Of a stretch of DNA of 33,131 nucleotides, positions 8,911 to 19,360 are shown in pieces. A program made the translations under genes and the position numbers. The stretch is from contig JBNGIS010009038.1 of assembly GCA_049999725.1 (NCBI GenBank), positions 1-33,131 of the forward strand. Reading direction: 5' to 3'. Below the pieces are notes generated by a model. It worked only from the letters and a program-made list of their open reading frames with translations, was not told the origin of the DNA and did no database searches. The stretch comes from Haplomitrium mnioides. Its lineage: Eukaryota > Marchantiophyta > Haplomitriopsida > Calobryales. Numbering within the stretch: position 1 is the stretch's first letter; each line of letters opens with the position of its first letter.

Positions 8911-11900
8911 TGTCAGCTCTAAGGTCAGTCTCTTATCTCATTTTCTACCAATTTGCACTGACTTAATGATGATTTCTTGTTTCGGGACCTTTTATGGGAG
9001 GGGCTTTGCACCGAATTGACCCAAACTCTTCTTTACGCTCTCTAGAATAACTCTACCACGCCCTTGGATGCCTACAACACTCTTCTGGAATAATTACAGC
9101 CTTCCCTAGAATGGATTTTATTGTTAGAGCAAACTACTTACAGCCACAATATACCGCACACACACCCACAGCCAACACTCGTTCCTTCGAAGAACTCAAT
9201 ACACTCAGATAATTTATCATAGAGTCCTTCCCAAGGCGTACTAGATTCACTCTGAAATTAATCTACAACTTGCTCTTGTGCTATGGAGCAGCTTTTGGCA
9301 GCACAACTAGTTGACATAAAGATAGAGAAAAAATCACAACCACTGGTATCTCCCACCCATATTGACTTGAAGAAACTGACCCCACCCTCGAGTTCTTGGA
9401 AAATGTTGTGCTTGGCTTTGGCAACACCTCCAAAAAATTGGTCCACCTGTGTGTGCCCTCCGTGACTATGCAGTCCACCCAACTCTTAAGTCCCTCATGC
9501 CCAGCCCCACAACACTCCTGTTGTGCTCCCTTGATGGTCCTCTTTCTCTCTTTTCCCCTCCTTTGTTTCGCACCCCCGATGCTCTCCTTTCGTGCCCCCG
9601 AAGTGAATCCCTAAAAAAGAGCCCTTGATCAACCTATACCCCCCGCAAAGCTCTCGCACATACTCTTTAAGCCCCTAACTATTTGTTTGGCTTTGACTTT
9701 CTCCCTAGCTTACTTCTAACTTTAGACGTAACTAACTAAAATAAAAGTTGTACGCAAAGGCTCCTCACCTTTAGCGCACTTATAAACTCCCTTTGGCTAA
9801 ATTCAATACTAATTTTAGTTTTAGCCCAGCCTAAAGTCCTCTCCCAAGTATTTGGCCATACATTGTTTTCTCCTCTAAGTTTAGAGGCTCTTGAATTTGG
9901 GCCTTCATAAAGTAGCTTTTAGTTGTTTGTTCCTTTCTTTCTTCGTTAGTGTTTTCATTTCATTTGTCTCTTACTTAACATAGTCAATTTTTTCATTTGT
10001 CTTGTTTTTTGCTTGTTCCCTTTGCTGTAAGAGCCATAGTATCCTTGTTGAATTTCTTGCATGTGTTGGGATCTCATCCTCTATATGTTTCTCCTCTATG
10101 GAGCCCTTGCTCGAATTCTCCTCCACCTCTTTCCCCTACGATTTACTTGACGAAATCTCCCCCCTAACAACTCCTCTGAATGGTCAAATTGGCCCCCTTG
10201 CGCGCATGGTCCTCCTCTACCGAAACAAATTTCCTCCTTTGCGTATGCTCCTCCTATGAATCTGGTCCCTTTGCGCATACTTCCTAGTATCCTCCCTTTT
10301 CTGTTCGAATCCTCTCTACAACCTGCCCTAGTGAAATCTCCCTTGTCGTCGATCTCCTTAGCAATCGCATGTTTGATCGATCTCGATGAAATCCTACCCA
10401 TTCCCCTCAACAATTCATTCCTCCAGCTTTCTCAATCTTTTTGTTCCTCCCTCTGATCCTCTCAAAAAATCTTCCTTGCATATTCTTCTTGCCAATGCCT
10501 TGCAATCATTCTTCCCGGCCTGATCGATTCATCTCTCCTCCAACGTCGAATTCTTCTTCTTGGCTTGTTTCCTTCTGGTCGAAAAGCTCATTGTTTTCTT
10601 GTTGTAGTGAACTGGCATTTCCAACCATGTACCGCAACTTCAATTTGTGACTCAGAGTGATCCCATGCAAGTAACTAATTAGCCTTGTTGTTTTTGGAGA
10701 GTTCTCTTTCGTCAACCAGAGAAGTTTGCAATGCGTTCATTGGAACAACCCAATTATCTACTTTTTGCATTAGCTTTTCCAGGGATTGTTCGTGTTCTGT
10801 GAAGAAATTTCTCTACTGGTGAAGACCTGTTGATCATGGTTTCTATTGCGTAAGCTTGTGGAAAGAAATCTGCATTGCTGTAGGTTTCTCATGGCTCTCA
10901 ATTCGAATTGCCTTCTCCATGCATACCTTCTCCGAATTTCACCGGCCTCCCTCGAATCCTGCCTCGCATCCCTCACTCGATCGTATGAATTGCATTCATG
11001 GCTGATCGATCCAGGCTGATCGATCAACTTCCTCAATCGTTCCTTGCTCAAATCATGCATTCTCTCTACCATTTCGATCCATCTGGGCTAATCGATGCAA
11101 CCCCTCTGCAATTTACCTCCCTGTGATTCATCTACCTCCTCGATGAATTCTCGTTGTTGGTTGATTGATGGCTACTCATCCTTGCTGCTCGCAAATTTAT
11201 GTCCTCCTCTGAATGATCAAATTGGCCCACATGCGTATATTCTCCTCTTGCCTCCTCCCCGAATCGGCTTCTGCCTCCTTCCTTTGATTTGCATCTTCTT
11301 TCCTCATCTCGCGTCCTAGTTGCAATCCTCTAGGCTGATCGATCAAGCTGCTCGATCAGCCTCTATGTATCCTTCAGGCTCGATGCTGCAAATAGAAATA
11401 ACATTCAACTAATAATATTAATATAATAAGATAAATGATAATAATTAATATTTACGATATTATGGTCAAATAAAAATAAACTAAATTATCCACCTCCACC
11501 AAGGTTTATACATGAACCCTCAGACTCCCTCGAACACAGGAAGTGGAGCCTCATGTACCCCAGGAATATCATAGAATACTCTCCATCTATGTGCAGAAAA
11601 TAACTACTTAATTAACATAAATTGAAACAGTACAAAAACTAGCCCAGACAGGGTGAATGGAGCACCCTTCAAAGCCTCCACCAACGTGGGGATACTCATG
11701 ATATACCCACTTGACAGATCCCATAAGGCACAAATGGATCAAATGGAAGAGTCTCAATGACAAAAAAGAACTGAATAGAGCAAAACCAAACGACAAATTC
11801 GACTCTGGGGAAAACAACACAAAGGGAAAAAATGCAGGGTAGGGGCAAGGTGGCCCACATAGCCCTGCTTCTAGTCCAGCTCTCTACGCCATCCCTTCCT

Positions 11901-12120
11901 GGCCGCATTTCCGAGGTCACTCTCTCCTTGCGCCAAATTGGGCTTGCCTTTCGATGGAACCAAACAAACATGCTTTCTCGGGCTTTAGATAAGTCTTTAA
12001 CCTATTTTTATTCTCTTTCACCTCTTTGTACACTAGATTGATCAGTCCTAGGCTCAAAGTGTTGTGCTAGCCCAGGTTAAACACAAAAATTTGAAAAAAC
12101 CCGAAAACACACAACCGACA
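8911..12120 (-). mobile_element. Element C: 5' LTR (3.2 kb)
   Basis: On the minus strand it starts TGTCGGTTGTG at 12120 and ends GAGCTGACA at 8911. Its last 100 bp match the end of B's LTR: GTGCAAAGCCCCTCC, ATAAAAGGTCCCGAAAC, then GCTGACA. Its middle is not obviously alignable with B by eye. It holds a stretch rich in TGATCGATC-type motifs (about 10970-11350) and a very AT-rich block (about 11395-11490). Scattered open frames on both strands show no conserved domain and are not called. Confidence 0.85.
8988..8995 (-). promoter_or_regulatory. TATA-like box near the LTR end of element C
   Basis: On the minus strand ATAAAAGG within CCCATAAAAGGTCCCG, about 80 nt before the LTR end. The block around it is conserved in B (21150-21156, 31392-31398), while most LTR sequence is not, which supports a promoter role. 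Confidence 0.5.
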
Positions 12121-12404
12121 TGAGTGGATGGACAATTTTTTCCAGGGACACTACAAGAGAATGCCCACTCATGAAGTTTATAGCTTGCTCGACAATTTTA
12201 CAAAATAGGAAGTTTATGACTACTACACAACTTATTTGAAAGAGGAAGATCCCCATTGTATTCTTAGTTTCTCGGGTTTTACAAAACATTGGAGAACTCA
12301 TTTTCCAAACGTCAAAACTCCAAAATGCAATAGATTTGTTATTTGTGAAACATACAAAGAAATAAATTCTTTGCGAGAAAAATTTGTCTTGGAGTCTGAT
12401 AAAG
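12121..12404 (+). pseudogene. DUF7869-type gene, left exon fragment
   Basis: Coding sequence begins in mid-frame right at the end of element C (EWMDNFFQGHYKRM at 12122), so the true start was cut off. The frame continues past TAG 12206-12208 and includes THFPNVKTPKCNRFVIC, a block of Cys and basic residues, ending at a GT splice donor (GATAAAG|GTAACA, 12404/12405). If joined to the exon at 13187, the split codon is restored and the frame is kept. It is much more AT-rich than the gypsy elements around it. With the downstream parts it forms a decayed gene of the family I know as DUF7869, some of which look like DDE-type transposases. Family assignment is from memory of motif patterns. Confidence 0.65.
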
Positions 12405-13186
12405 GTAACAAATTTTCTTCTCTTTTGACATATTTGGGTAATCTATGCTTTTTTTTTCTAGACTCAAAGCTTAGTTGTAGAGATGTTATGTTTTCTCAAC
12501 TTAGAGCCAAAAGATATTTTTTTTTGTTAAGTTATTCAGCAAAGAAGATTTAAGTCGAATAATTCTTAACAAGTTGAGTTGTGAGAAGAGTGTCTATGCT
12601 CGCATAGAGTCTGTTGTTTTAAGTTTCCATTTAAACCTTGTCTACCAGTCGAATAAAGCGAGAAAATTAATCTCATTCTTGGTGGTGACCTTAGCTTTGC
12701 AACAAGTTTTGGCTTTGTTCCTTTAAATCAAGAGCCTTTGTTAACCAAAAAAAAATAGCAAGAATCGTTTTTGTTGTTTGCGAATCCTATGCGCATATAG
12801 GATTCGTTCTTCTTCCTCTTAAAACAACAGTCACAATAAACCATGATATTGGTGTTGTTGTATTGGTCCTATGTGCGCATACGATCAATTGTTGTCTCCA
12901 CTCGTCCCAAACGCTCAGAGGATGTGTTCTTATACCCTTTGTTTGCAAATCTTGTTTCTTCCTTTTTAAAACGTTTGTTTATTTTAAGTAAAATAGATTT
13001 TCCTGTTTTCAAATTACCTAAAGTTTATTTCTAATCTCTTACAAAGTTTTCACTTCTACAAATTCAAACATTTGTTTAAGATGACTTGAATGTTTTCAAC
13101 TTCTGAGGTTGTGTTTTGAAGTTACAAGTATTGACATATGTTTTACTGAACTACTTTTATGTCATTCGTGCTTTGTGGTGATGCAG
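12405..13186 (+). other. Probable intron of the DUF7869-type gene
   Basis: GT at 12405 and AG at 13185-13186 (TGATGCAG|TC) give a 782-bp AT-rich intron that keeps the frame (phase 1). It contains three palindromic CTATGC...GCATAG-like motifs (12594-12607, 12781-12806, about 12868-12881). Open frames inside (for example 12843-13034) resemble nothing and are not called. Confidence 0.55.
12594..12881. repeat. Palindromic CTATGC-NN-GCATAG motifs, left group
   Basis: CTATGCTCGCATAG at 12594-12607; CGAATCCTAT/ATAGGATTCG, a 10-bp perfect inverted repeat around GCGCAT, at 12781-12806; and a degenerate copy CCTATGTGCGCATACG near 12868-12881. The same motif recurs on the far side of element B (32787-32991). 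Confidence 0.65.
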
Positions 13187-14134
13187 TCAAATATAATCGC
13201 CAACTGTTTCTTCATCGTGACCAACAAATGAAAGAAAGAACAAAACTTGCAAACCATCAAATGAAATGTTATATCGATGGCCAAAAGTACTTGGGAATTG
13301 TCATTGATGGAATGGATCAGAAGAAAAATGTTGTTCCACATTGGCCTTCGCCACCAAAAAACATTGATAAATATTGTTTGGTGGGTGTGCATGTTGTTGG
13401 TGCCTTAATATTCAATCATGCTCTTTCTTTGAGGGTCTTCTTAATGTACAAAAACTTGAGAAGCGATTCCAATTTGACAGTTACTGTGCTCATCAAAATA
13501 TTATGTGACTTTGAAGGCCCGTTGCCTCTAATTGTGTATCTTCAATTAGACAACATGACACGAGAGAATAAGAATTCTATCTTGTTTGGATATCTTAGTC
13601 TCTTTATTGCCAAGAATGGTTTTCAAAAAATCAAGTTGGGATTTCTCATGGTTGGCCGTACTCATGATCAAATCGATCAAATGTTCAACCGATTCTTGAA
13701 ATGTTTGAAACATGTCAAAGCTTTCACGACTACGAGTCTTTTAGAGGCGCTTCAATTATCCTAAAATCTTAAACATCAGGTGACTCTTTTGTTGGAAATT
13801 TGGGATTTCAAAATGTTTCTGCATCAACGTCCCTCTCTTGTTCAAAGAATACATAATATTACTTTTAATCAACAATTCAAGTTCTAGTTAAATGATTCCA
13901 ATGCAAATATTTGTAGCAAACTGTTTTCAACAGATGAATTTTGGTTACCTATGGATGTTATTTGTCAACTCAAGTGTCTACATGAAGTGGACATAGAAAT
14001 TTTGAGTTCAACATTGATTCCTCTAAAGGAATATTCTGAAATCAAACAATCTCAAACGGAAAAAAGAGAAGTGGATGTCGAGAAAGTGGTATTTTCAATA
14101 AGGGACAACATAAGTGAGAACTACAACAAGTTCT
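13187..14134 (+). pseudogene. DUF7869-type gene, central exon with three acidic motifs
   Basis: The conserved core is clear: IDGMDQKK with Asp at 13306-13308 and 13315-13317, LQLDNMTRENKN with Asp at 13549-13551, and VGRTHDQIDQMF with Asp at 13666-13668 and 13675-13677. From memory the family pattern is DGMDQ, QLDN-ENKN and VGHTHEDID, so the first His of the last motif is Arg here. Three spaced acidic motifs would fit a DDE nuclease. In-frame stops at 13762-13764 (TAA) and 13885-13887 (TAG) show decay; the frame still runs on to 14134, where element B is inserted in the first base of a codon. Confidence 0.72.
14130..14134. repeat. Left target-site duplication of element B
   Basis: GTTCT before the LTR start TGTCGG at 14135. 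The right copy at 31479-31483 is GTCCT, one transition different. Five bp is the usual gypsy duplication length. Confidence 0.8.
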
Positions 14135-14259
14135 TGTCGGTCGGGTATGTTTGGGTTTTTTTTCTTTTTTTGTGATTACTGAGCTTCTAGCCTAGTTAAT
14201 TCTTTCAGTTTGTATTAGTCTTTTGTATTTTATTGTATTCTATTCTTTTATTATCATTA

Positions 14260-14310
14260 TTCCTTTCCCTCTCTTCCCTCTCCCCTCTCCCTTCTCTTCC
14301 TTTCTTTTCT
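14260..14310 (+). repeat. 51-nt pure pyrimidine tract in B 5' LTR
   Basis: C and T only over 51 nt, about 125 nt from the LTR start. The 3' LTR has the same-length run at 27335-27385, and A has a nearly pure one (4231-4270). The strand asymmetry is kept in all three. Confidence 0.8.
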
Positions 14311-15439
14311 GCTTTCCCCAAAGAATGTCTTGAATCATGCAATGCAAGGAGGAGCCCTGTGGAATCAAGAGGAGTCAGGTAAGAATGCTAGCAGGATGAG
14401 CAAAGGAACTCGTAGCAAATCAAGAGAGAAGCCAAGCGGGGTGATCAAGAGCAGGGAAGGGAAATTCCATGACCAAGAGGAAGGCGAGCAACAAGGAAGA
14501 GGGCCACATGCAGTCGAGCAGATCCTAGATAAGGAAGCTCGCGGAACGTGAGCGGATCGAGCAAAAGATTGCATGAAAGCTACCAATCCAGCGGGGATGG
14601 AAAGAGGTGAGGAGGAGGACTGTCAAGATTCGTGCAGAGAGCCATTACGTGAGCGGATCTGAAGTCGCAGCACTGTGAAGAATTGCCTAGCGGCATCGAG
14701 CGACTTACAAAGGAGTATGTTGCGGGTGAAGCCAGATAGAGAGAAGGCAGTTGTGTGAAATCTGAGGACGAGGTCGTGCGGTGGGTCGCCCAGCTGAGAA
14801 GAAAAGGAAACCCTTCAGAATCGGAAGTCAACGGTGAAAATCAGACAAGAAAAGGAAGATCTCTACGAGGAATCAAACCGAAGGAGGAAAGGTCCGAGGA
14901 ACCCGAAAGACGGATCGGAACGTGGAGTCCCCAGTTTAAAGGGTTCCGACAAGAGACCCGAAGTGGGGACCTCGGTTAAAAGGGATCGGTTTTGGGGAGT
15001 CTGACGGGTCGTAAGGTAAGGCTTGAAGGGCGAATCGGGGATAAGTGAAGCAGTGACTGATGAAAAGGCGACTTGTCACCATTTTACGACATAGAAGATA
15101 ACTAAGAAGGACAGATACGAGGCTAAGCGAGAAGAGCGAAGCGGCAACGCGTCACAATTTTGGAGTGTTTGCGGAAGTCTGTGGGGCACTACGGAAATGT
15201 AGCGTTCTCGATGTGCTTCACGGGATTCAACGGGCAACGTGGCGCCTCCGGCGTGCTTCACGAGATTCAACAGGCGATGTGGCGCTTCCACGGAGTTCGC
15301 AGACCCTCAACGAAGAAGTGGTAGGACCTGCAGATCTGAACGGGACTTAGCCTCTCTAAGTGGGGAGCCCAGTTAAGTGGGTTCCGACTCGTCTTCCGAC
15401 GTAGAAAGCCCGCTTAACAGGAATCCGTTGAGAAACCCA

Positions 15440-15905
15440 ACCGGACAGCAAGAAGGGATCAGTCGAAAAGGTGACCTATCAACAATCCAACCGAAGTAGT
15501 AAGTAAAGCCAAAAGGGTGACTTATCAACGATCTGACCAAAGGAGAACTAAGGAGTGCTGAAAAGGTGATGTATCAACGATCCGACCGGAGGAGCAAGTA
15601 AAGCCGAAAAGGTGACCTATCAACAATCTGACCAGAGGAGAACTAAGGAGTGCTGAAAAGGTGATGTATTGCGGATCCGACCGGAGGAGCAAGTAAAGCC
15701 AAAAGGGTGACCTATCAATGATCTGACCAAAGGAGAACTAAGGAGTGCCGAAAAGGTGACTTATCGATAGTTCGACCAGAGGAAGATCAAAGAATGACAA
15801 AAAAGCGATCTATCAACGGTCCGACGAAAGGAAGATCAAAGAATGACGAAAAGGCAATATATCGATAGTTCGGTCAGAGCAAGAAGCAAGGAGCAATCAG
15901 CCGAA
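15440..15905 (+). repeat. Tandem repeat of about 48 bp in B 5' LTR
   Basis: About nine units with a GGTGA/GGCGA core and spacing of roughly 45-51 bp. Two unit types alternate at first, one with GGAGCAAGTAAAGCC and one with GAACTAAGGAGTGC, then give way to AGAGGAAGATCAAAGAATG units. The 3' LTR holds the same array (28490-28925). Confidence 0.75.
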
Positions 15906-16052
15906 GGAGTGATCTATCGCAGATCCAGAGATAACAAAGACGAAAGTTCGTAGGAGTACAGGGCGACGTTGAAAGTTCGATGGGCATTGACGAGGAGTCC
16001 TCTATAGTTCTTATATCAAGCATGAGGATAACTTAGCGAAGGGAGCCTCAGG

Positions 16053-16057
16053 AGCAT
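16053..16057. repeat. Left target-site duplication of insertion D
   Basis: AGCAT, repeated perfectly at 18831-18835. The uninterrupted site is seen in B's 3' LTR as GGGAGCATACAG (AGCAT at 29085-29089). Confidence 0.85.
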
Positions 16058-16068
16058 TGTTGGGACAA

Positions 16069-16104
16069 GCGCAGGGCATAGGGGATAAACCCTGCGCTTT
16101 TTTT
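16069..16104 (+). other. Perfect hairpin followed by seven T at D left end
   Basis: GCGCAGGG (16069-16076) and CCCTGCGC (16090-16097) form an 8-bp perfect stem with a 13-nt loop, followed by seven T (16098-16104). A second, imperfect stem lies close by (AGCAAGGC / GCCCTGCT, about 16140-16167). Both are within 110 bp of D's left end. Function is unknown; it could act in RNA 3'-end formation or be a structural feature of the terminus. Confidence 0.55.
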
Positions 16105-17031
16105 CAAACTAAATAACAGGCACAATTGCTGGGAACAGAGCAAGGCAAAAGGGAGGAGCCCTGCTATGTTCTGTAAACTCAGTAACTTACAGACATGTAT
16201 AAACTAACATATGTAAAACAACATACATGAAACACACAACATGTGAGAGAAGAGGGTTGAAATACAAATAACATGACTGAGGGCTGAAATGTAATGCTTA
16301 TAACTTTATATTCTTTGGTGTCATACTCCATGTCCAAATCCCACATCTGCAATACTACAATCTGCTCAACTACTACTCAATATCACTAACCTCCATGTCT
16401 CCTATTCCATATCTTCCAACTCCTTATCTTCAGAAATTCAAATTACAACTACTCAGATGTACTCCGTGCGGTCCTCACCTTGTGGAGTCAACACAACGAT
16501 TCAGACCATTCAGCCTCACCATGTATGACAGTGACAAGCTGCCATAACTCCCTGCTGGTGTCATCAGTTCCCGACAGCAGGTCTCGATCCAAGATCTTCA
16601 TACTGAGTTTCTGCCACTCTCCGGAGGTAACGGGAAAACTCAGCCATGATGACGCTTTTGCACTTCACACACCCTTCTCTCCAACTTCACTTCCACAATG
16701 ACACTACTACACCAACGTTCTGCCTCCAGCTACAAGGTATGCTTCTGATCTCCCTGCAGCCTACAACAAAATCACAAAACAGTGTTGGCCTACTGCTGTC
16801 TCTCTTTTTAATTTTCTCAGATCTCCATTCCTAGGCCAGACCTGCAACAACACACTTCTAACAAAAACATATAACTCCCAATATCCCCTTACCATCATCT
16901 TCTTCGTTCTTCATGTCTGATTCTGTCCTTTTGGAGCTTCTTCATTGCTGCAGCCATGACACTTTGTTTTCAGCTCCTAAATCCAGATCTGCTAATCCTG
17001 CTCAGCTCTCACAGATGACATACATAACCAC
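16105..17031. other. Insertion D: left non-coding part
   Basis: No conserved coding frame on either strand. If the minus-strand gene fragment extends here, the sequence could hold its introns or 3' part: on the minus strand there are acceptor-like TTTTGTTGTAG and GTTGTTGCAG sites around 16750-16850. I see no polypurine tract or second LTR. Confidence 0.35.
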
Positions 17032-17334
17032 CTATTTGAAGGCTTTGAAAAGAACAGCCACCAGAGTTCCCTCATACTGTTTCCATGAATCTGATTTTCC
17101 ATTTGTTCTCCTCTTCACATCTAAGTGCTGAACTTCTTTCAAATTCTCCTTCACACTCCTCTGCACCATCTGAATTGCCAGCTCTATGAGGAGGTAGAGT
17201 CCCTCCTTTCCTTTCTTGGTATCTTCCTCAATCAGTTCTTCTCTTGCCTTTCTGGAGTGTATCTCATCAGCTTTGCACTCAATGTTTCCAGATGTTGGGC
17301 AGTTCCCCTTGAGCTCATCCTGAACATGAGTCAT
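17032..17334 (-). pseudogene. Insertion D: further part of captured gene (charged 100-aa frame)
   Basis: Open minus-strand frame that overlaps the end of the frame at 17315-18211 by 20 nt, in another phase. It is rich in Lys and Glu with a short hydrophobic LYLLIELAIQMV segment. I do not recognise it. The overlap and phase change suggest a splice junction, a one-base indel, or simply chance; no support beyond length. Confidence 0.3.
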
Positions 17335-18211
17335 TTAAAAGATCTGAATCGTCCACAGCTACCGCTTCAGTTGTAACTCTTAAAGCAAGAGCTAATTGAA
17401 GCTGAAACTCCTTTCCAGCTTGTAGAAAATTCATGTTACCACCAGACCAGATGCGAGCCGTCCCACTACAGCTAGGCTCCATTGGGCTTTCAACAATTGA
17501 CGCAGCCACCGGGCTTTCTGTTACACTGCCACTGGACGATCTAGAGAGTGAATGCACTAGGGCCCCTGATGCTTGTAATTTCATTATAAGCTCCTTTTGA
17601 TATTGGAAGGTTTCCCAAGTACCCCCATCTCTCACTTCTTCTGGTAACCTTAAATCAGGAACAAGAATCACAAGAACAAAGCTAACATCCATGCAATCAG
17701 ATATCGTACCATTCGAATGACCATTTTGAACGATCGGTACATGTGCACCTTTAATTCCGTTTGCCTCACAGGTTACGTCATCCCAATTGTTGTCGTCTAA
17801 GTCACAGGGCTCATCTTCCTGCTTAAGGCCAAATTTGACAAAAAGTTGATCAAGATAGTTGCGCTGGGGCTTCAGCACCGCTCTCCCGATCACAACACTG
17901 GATCTAGCTGGCTTTATGGCAAGAGACTCAAAACCATTGGAGATTGGAATCAACTCAGCACCCTGACGATTCTCAATCCACTCCCCGAACAATTTCCCAC
18001 AATCGACTCGGAGAGCATGAGCGCCACCGTGATCGAACAACTTCTGAAACCATGAGTCCTTGTTGATCTTCGAGTTCCTGTCGCAATCGAATACATAATC
18101 CAGCTACGAGAAAACGTCCATATTCTGAGAGCTCATCACCGCTCCCTCCTGGTCCTGCCAAACACTTGCAAGAGTCCCTAAAGGTGAAGAATCGTTTTCT
18201 CTCATCGTCAT
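17315..18211 (-). pseudogene. Insertion D: captured gene fragment with EDR1/CTR1-like motif
   Basis: Minus-strand frame from ATG (18211-18209) to TGA just after 17315, broken once by TAG (18106-18104). The last 40 residues contain FQLQLALALRVTTEA followed by a DDSDLLND stretch, preceded by a Ser-rich segment. This pattern is typical of the start of the regulatory domain of plant Raf-like MAP3 kinases (EDR1/CTR1 type). The kinase domain is absent. The first two thirds (WFQKLFDHGGAHALRVDCG, then FVKFGLKQEDEPCDLDD) I do not recognise; the fragment may be a chimera. Codons upstream to about 18300 could extend it, through a TGA. No transposon-like protein motif is seen, so a captured cellular sequence is the best reading. 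Confidence 0.55.
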
Positions 18212-18830
18212 GGCGCTTGGATTTCCTCCTGCTTTTCTTTTGCGATTTTGTTCCTGTGCTCAATTTTCTCCTGCGGCTGCAAATTCATCTGCGGCTGCCA
18301 ATTCCTCGATTGCAACCTCCTGCAAATTGGTTGCTCTGATTGATGGCTCCCTGGACAGAGCTCCCTGGCACCCGATCACTCCCTGCGCAAAATCCTCTCA
18401 ACCAAAATCTGAAAATGCTCAAAACCTCCTTGAAAATGCTGCTGAAAGAAGAACTCGCAAAGAAGCATGCTCTAGCCTTTGGTGCTGAGAGCCAGCATAT
18501 GACTCAGAGCTCCACAATGCACCGTAATGGCGGCCACTCATCCCTTGAACCACAAATCTTTCCGCCGCCTCCATTATCGCCTTAACGTTCTTCCATTTTA
18601 GGGTTTCCTACCATATGTGGCGGCGCTCAACCCCTCATAAATTTGATATTAAATGGTTCTCAAAATTTGTTTGCTTCAACCTTCTATGTCATGCTCCAAG
18701 AAATGGCAGAATAGCACTTCCTTATAGCCAGAAGACACCACTTTGTTGTTCTCCGATGACTATGCTCCTCTTTGTGCTCCGACAAACCTCTTTCAGAAGC
18801 TTTCGCAATCTCTTATCTCCTGCCCTAACA
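18212..18830 (-). other. Insertion D: region upstream of the captured fragment
   Basis: On the minus strand a telo-box-like AAACCCTAAA lies at about 18599-18609, upstream of a short ATG frame (MEAAERFVVQGM, about 18580). Telo-boxes are common in promoters and 5' leaders of plant housekeeping genes. This fits capture of a genomic 5' region with promoter or leader, not only coding sequence. The last 200 bp run to D's right end. Confidence 0.35.
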
Positions 18831-18835
18831 AGCAT
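18831..18835. repeat. Right target-site duplication of insertion D
   Basis: AGCAT, identical to 16053-16057, directly after ...CCCTAACA. Confidence 0.85.
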
Positions 18836-18899
18836 ATAGTTCTTATCACGATGGGGTTTTGAAACGGCGACAACGGTACTGTTCTTACTCAACGAGGGA

Positions 18900-19360
18900 A
18901 GGGCTTTGCGGATGACGTGGCATCTGCGGAAGAGAGGAGGAGTCAGCGGGTCAACCATGGATCCCAATCAAAGTGACGGTCCGCCTACCGCTTTGTAGGG
19001 CAGCGTCGGACGGCGCGACGGCGGATGATGTGGCATTCAAGGGTGGTCCGAGGGGTCTTATAGGTAAGTGTTGAGTCAACCGCAGAATCCAGTCAAACCA
19101 ATGGTCTGCCTACCCCTTTGCAAGGCGGCGTCGGACGACGCTTTTTGGATGACGTGGCGCCCTGAGAAAGCTTGGAGGAGGTCCGCGGGTCAACTTCGGA
19201 AGGAGGTCAACCAAGACACGTAGCTGCTTGCGGGGTCCGTGAGTGACTTCGGGAACCCGTGGACAACTGCGGACACGTGGTAGCTTGCGGGGGTATGTGG
19301 GCGATTGCGGAAATATGGCAGCTTGCGTGAGTCTGCAGGCGATATTGAAGACATGGCAGC
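18900..19360 (+). repeat. GC-rich duplicated modules with ACGTGG motifs, B 5' LTR
   Basis: A module with GGTCCGCCTACC, GGCAGCGTCGGACG and GATGACGTGGC occurs twice (about 18910-19040 and 19075-19160). It is followed by shorter units of about 48 bp built around GACACGTGG/GCAGCTTGCG. The 3' LTR (29160-29620) and A's LTR (6230-6480) carry related copies. ACGTGGC is the core of plant G-box/ABRE sites. Confidence 0.65.

Larger units (their letters stand above)
6559..12120 (-). mobile_element. Element C: gag-only LTR retrotransposon, 3' LTR truncated
   Basis: Read on the minus strand: a 5' LTR from 12120 to 8911, a primer-site candidate, a broken gag ending at 7361, a PPT (7019-7004), and the first 445 bp of the 3' LTR (7003-6559). 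The two LTR starts (7003-6559 and 12120-11677) are clearly copies of each other. The internal region is only about 1.9 kb and contains gag but no protease, RT or integrase, as in the gag-only non-autonomous elements called TR-GAG in plants. LTR ends and gag resemble element B, suggesting B-type elements supplied pol. The 5' end cuts directly into the coding sequence of the DUF7869-type gene at 12121. Confidence 0.85.
16058..18830. mobile_element. Insertion D: TG...CA element carrying a captured gene
   Basis: 2,773 bp with ends TGTTGGGACAAG and CTGCCCTAACA, flanked by perfect AGCAT copies and absent from the otherwise matching site in B's 3' LTR. TG...CA ends and a 5-bp duplication are typical of an LTR or LTR retrotransposon. 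I find no internal second LTR, primer site, gag or pol, so it is either a solo LTR or a large non-autonomous element. The imperfect terminal inverted repeat (9 of 12) would also allow a DNA transposon. It holds a hairpin with a T-run at its left end and a gene fragment on the minus strand. Confidence 0.85.

Noticed and set aside
9121-9300. TGTTAGAGC... near 9120 as the start of another LTR
   Set aside because: No matching partner end or duplication found; it lies within C's LTR.
12405-12463. A short 59-bp intron (GTAACA...TTCTAG) in the DUF7869-type gene
   Set aside because: It leads into sequence without family-like coding; the 782-bp intron restores a split codon and the conserved core.
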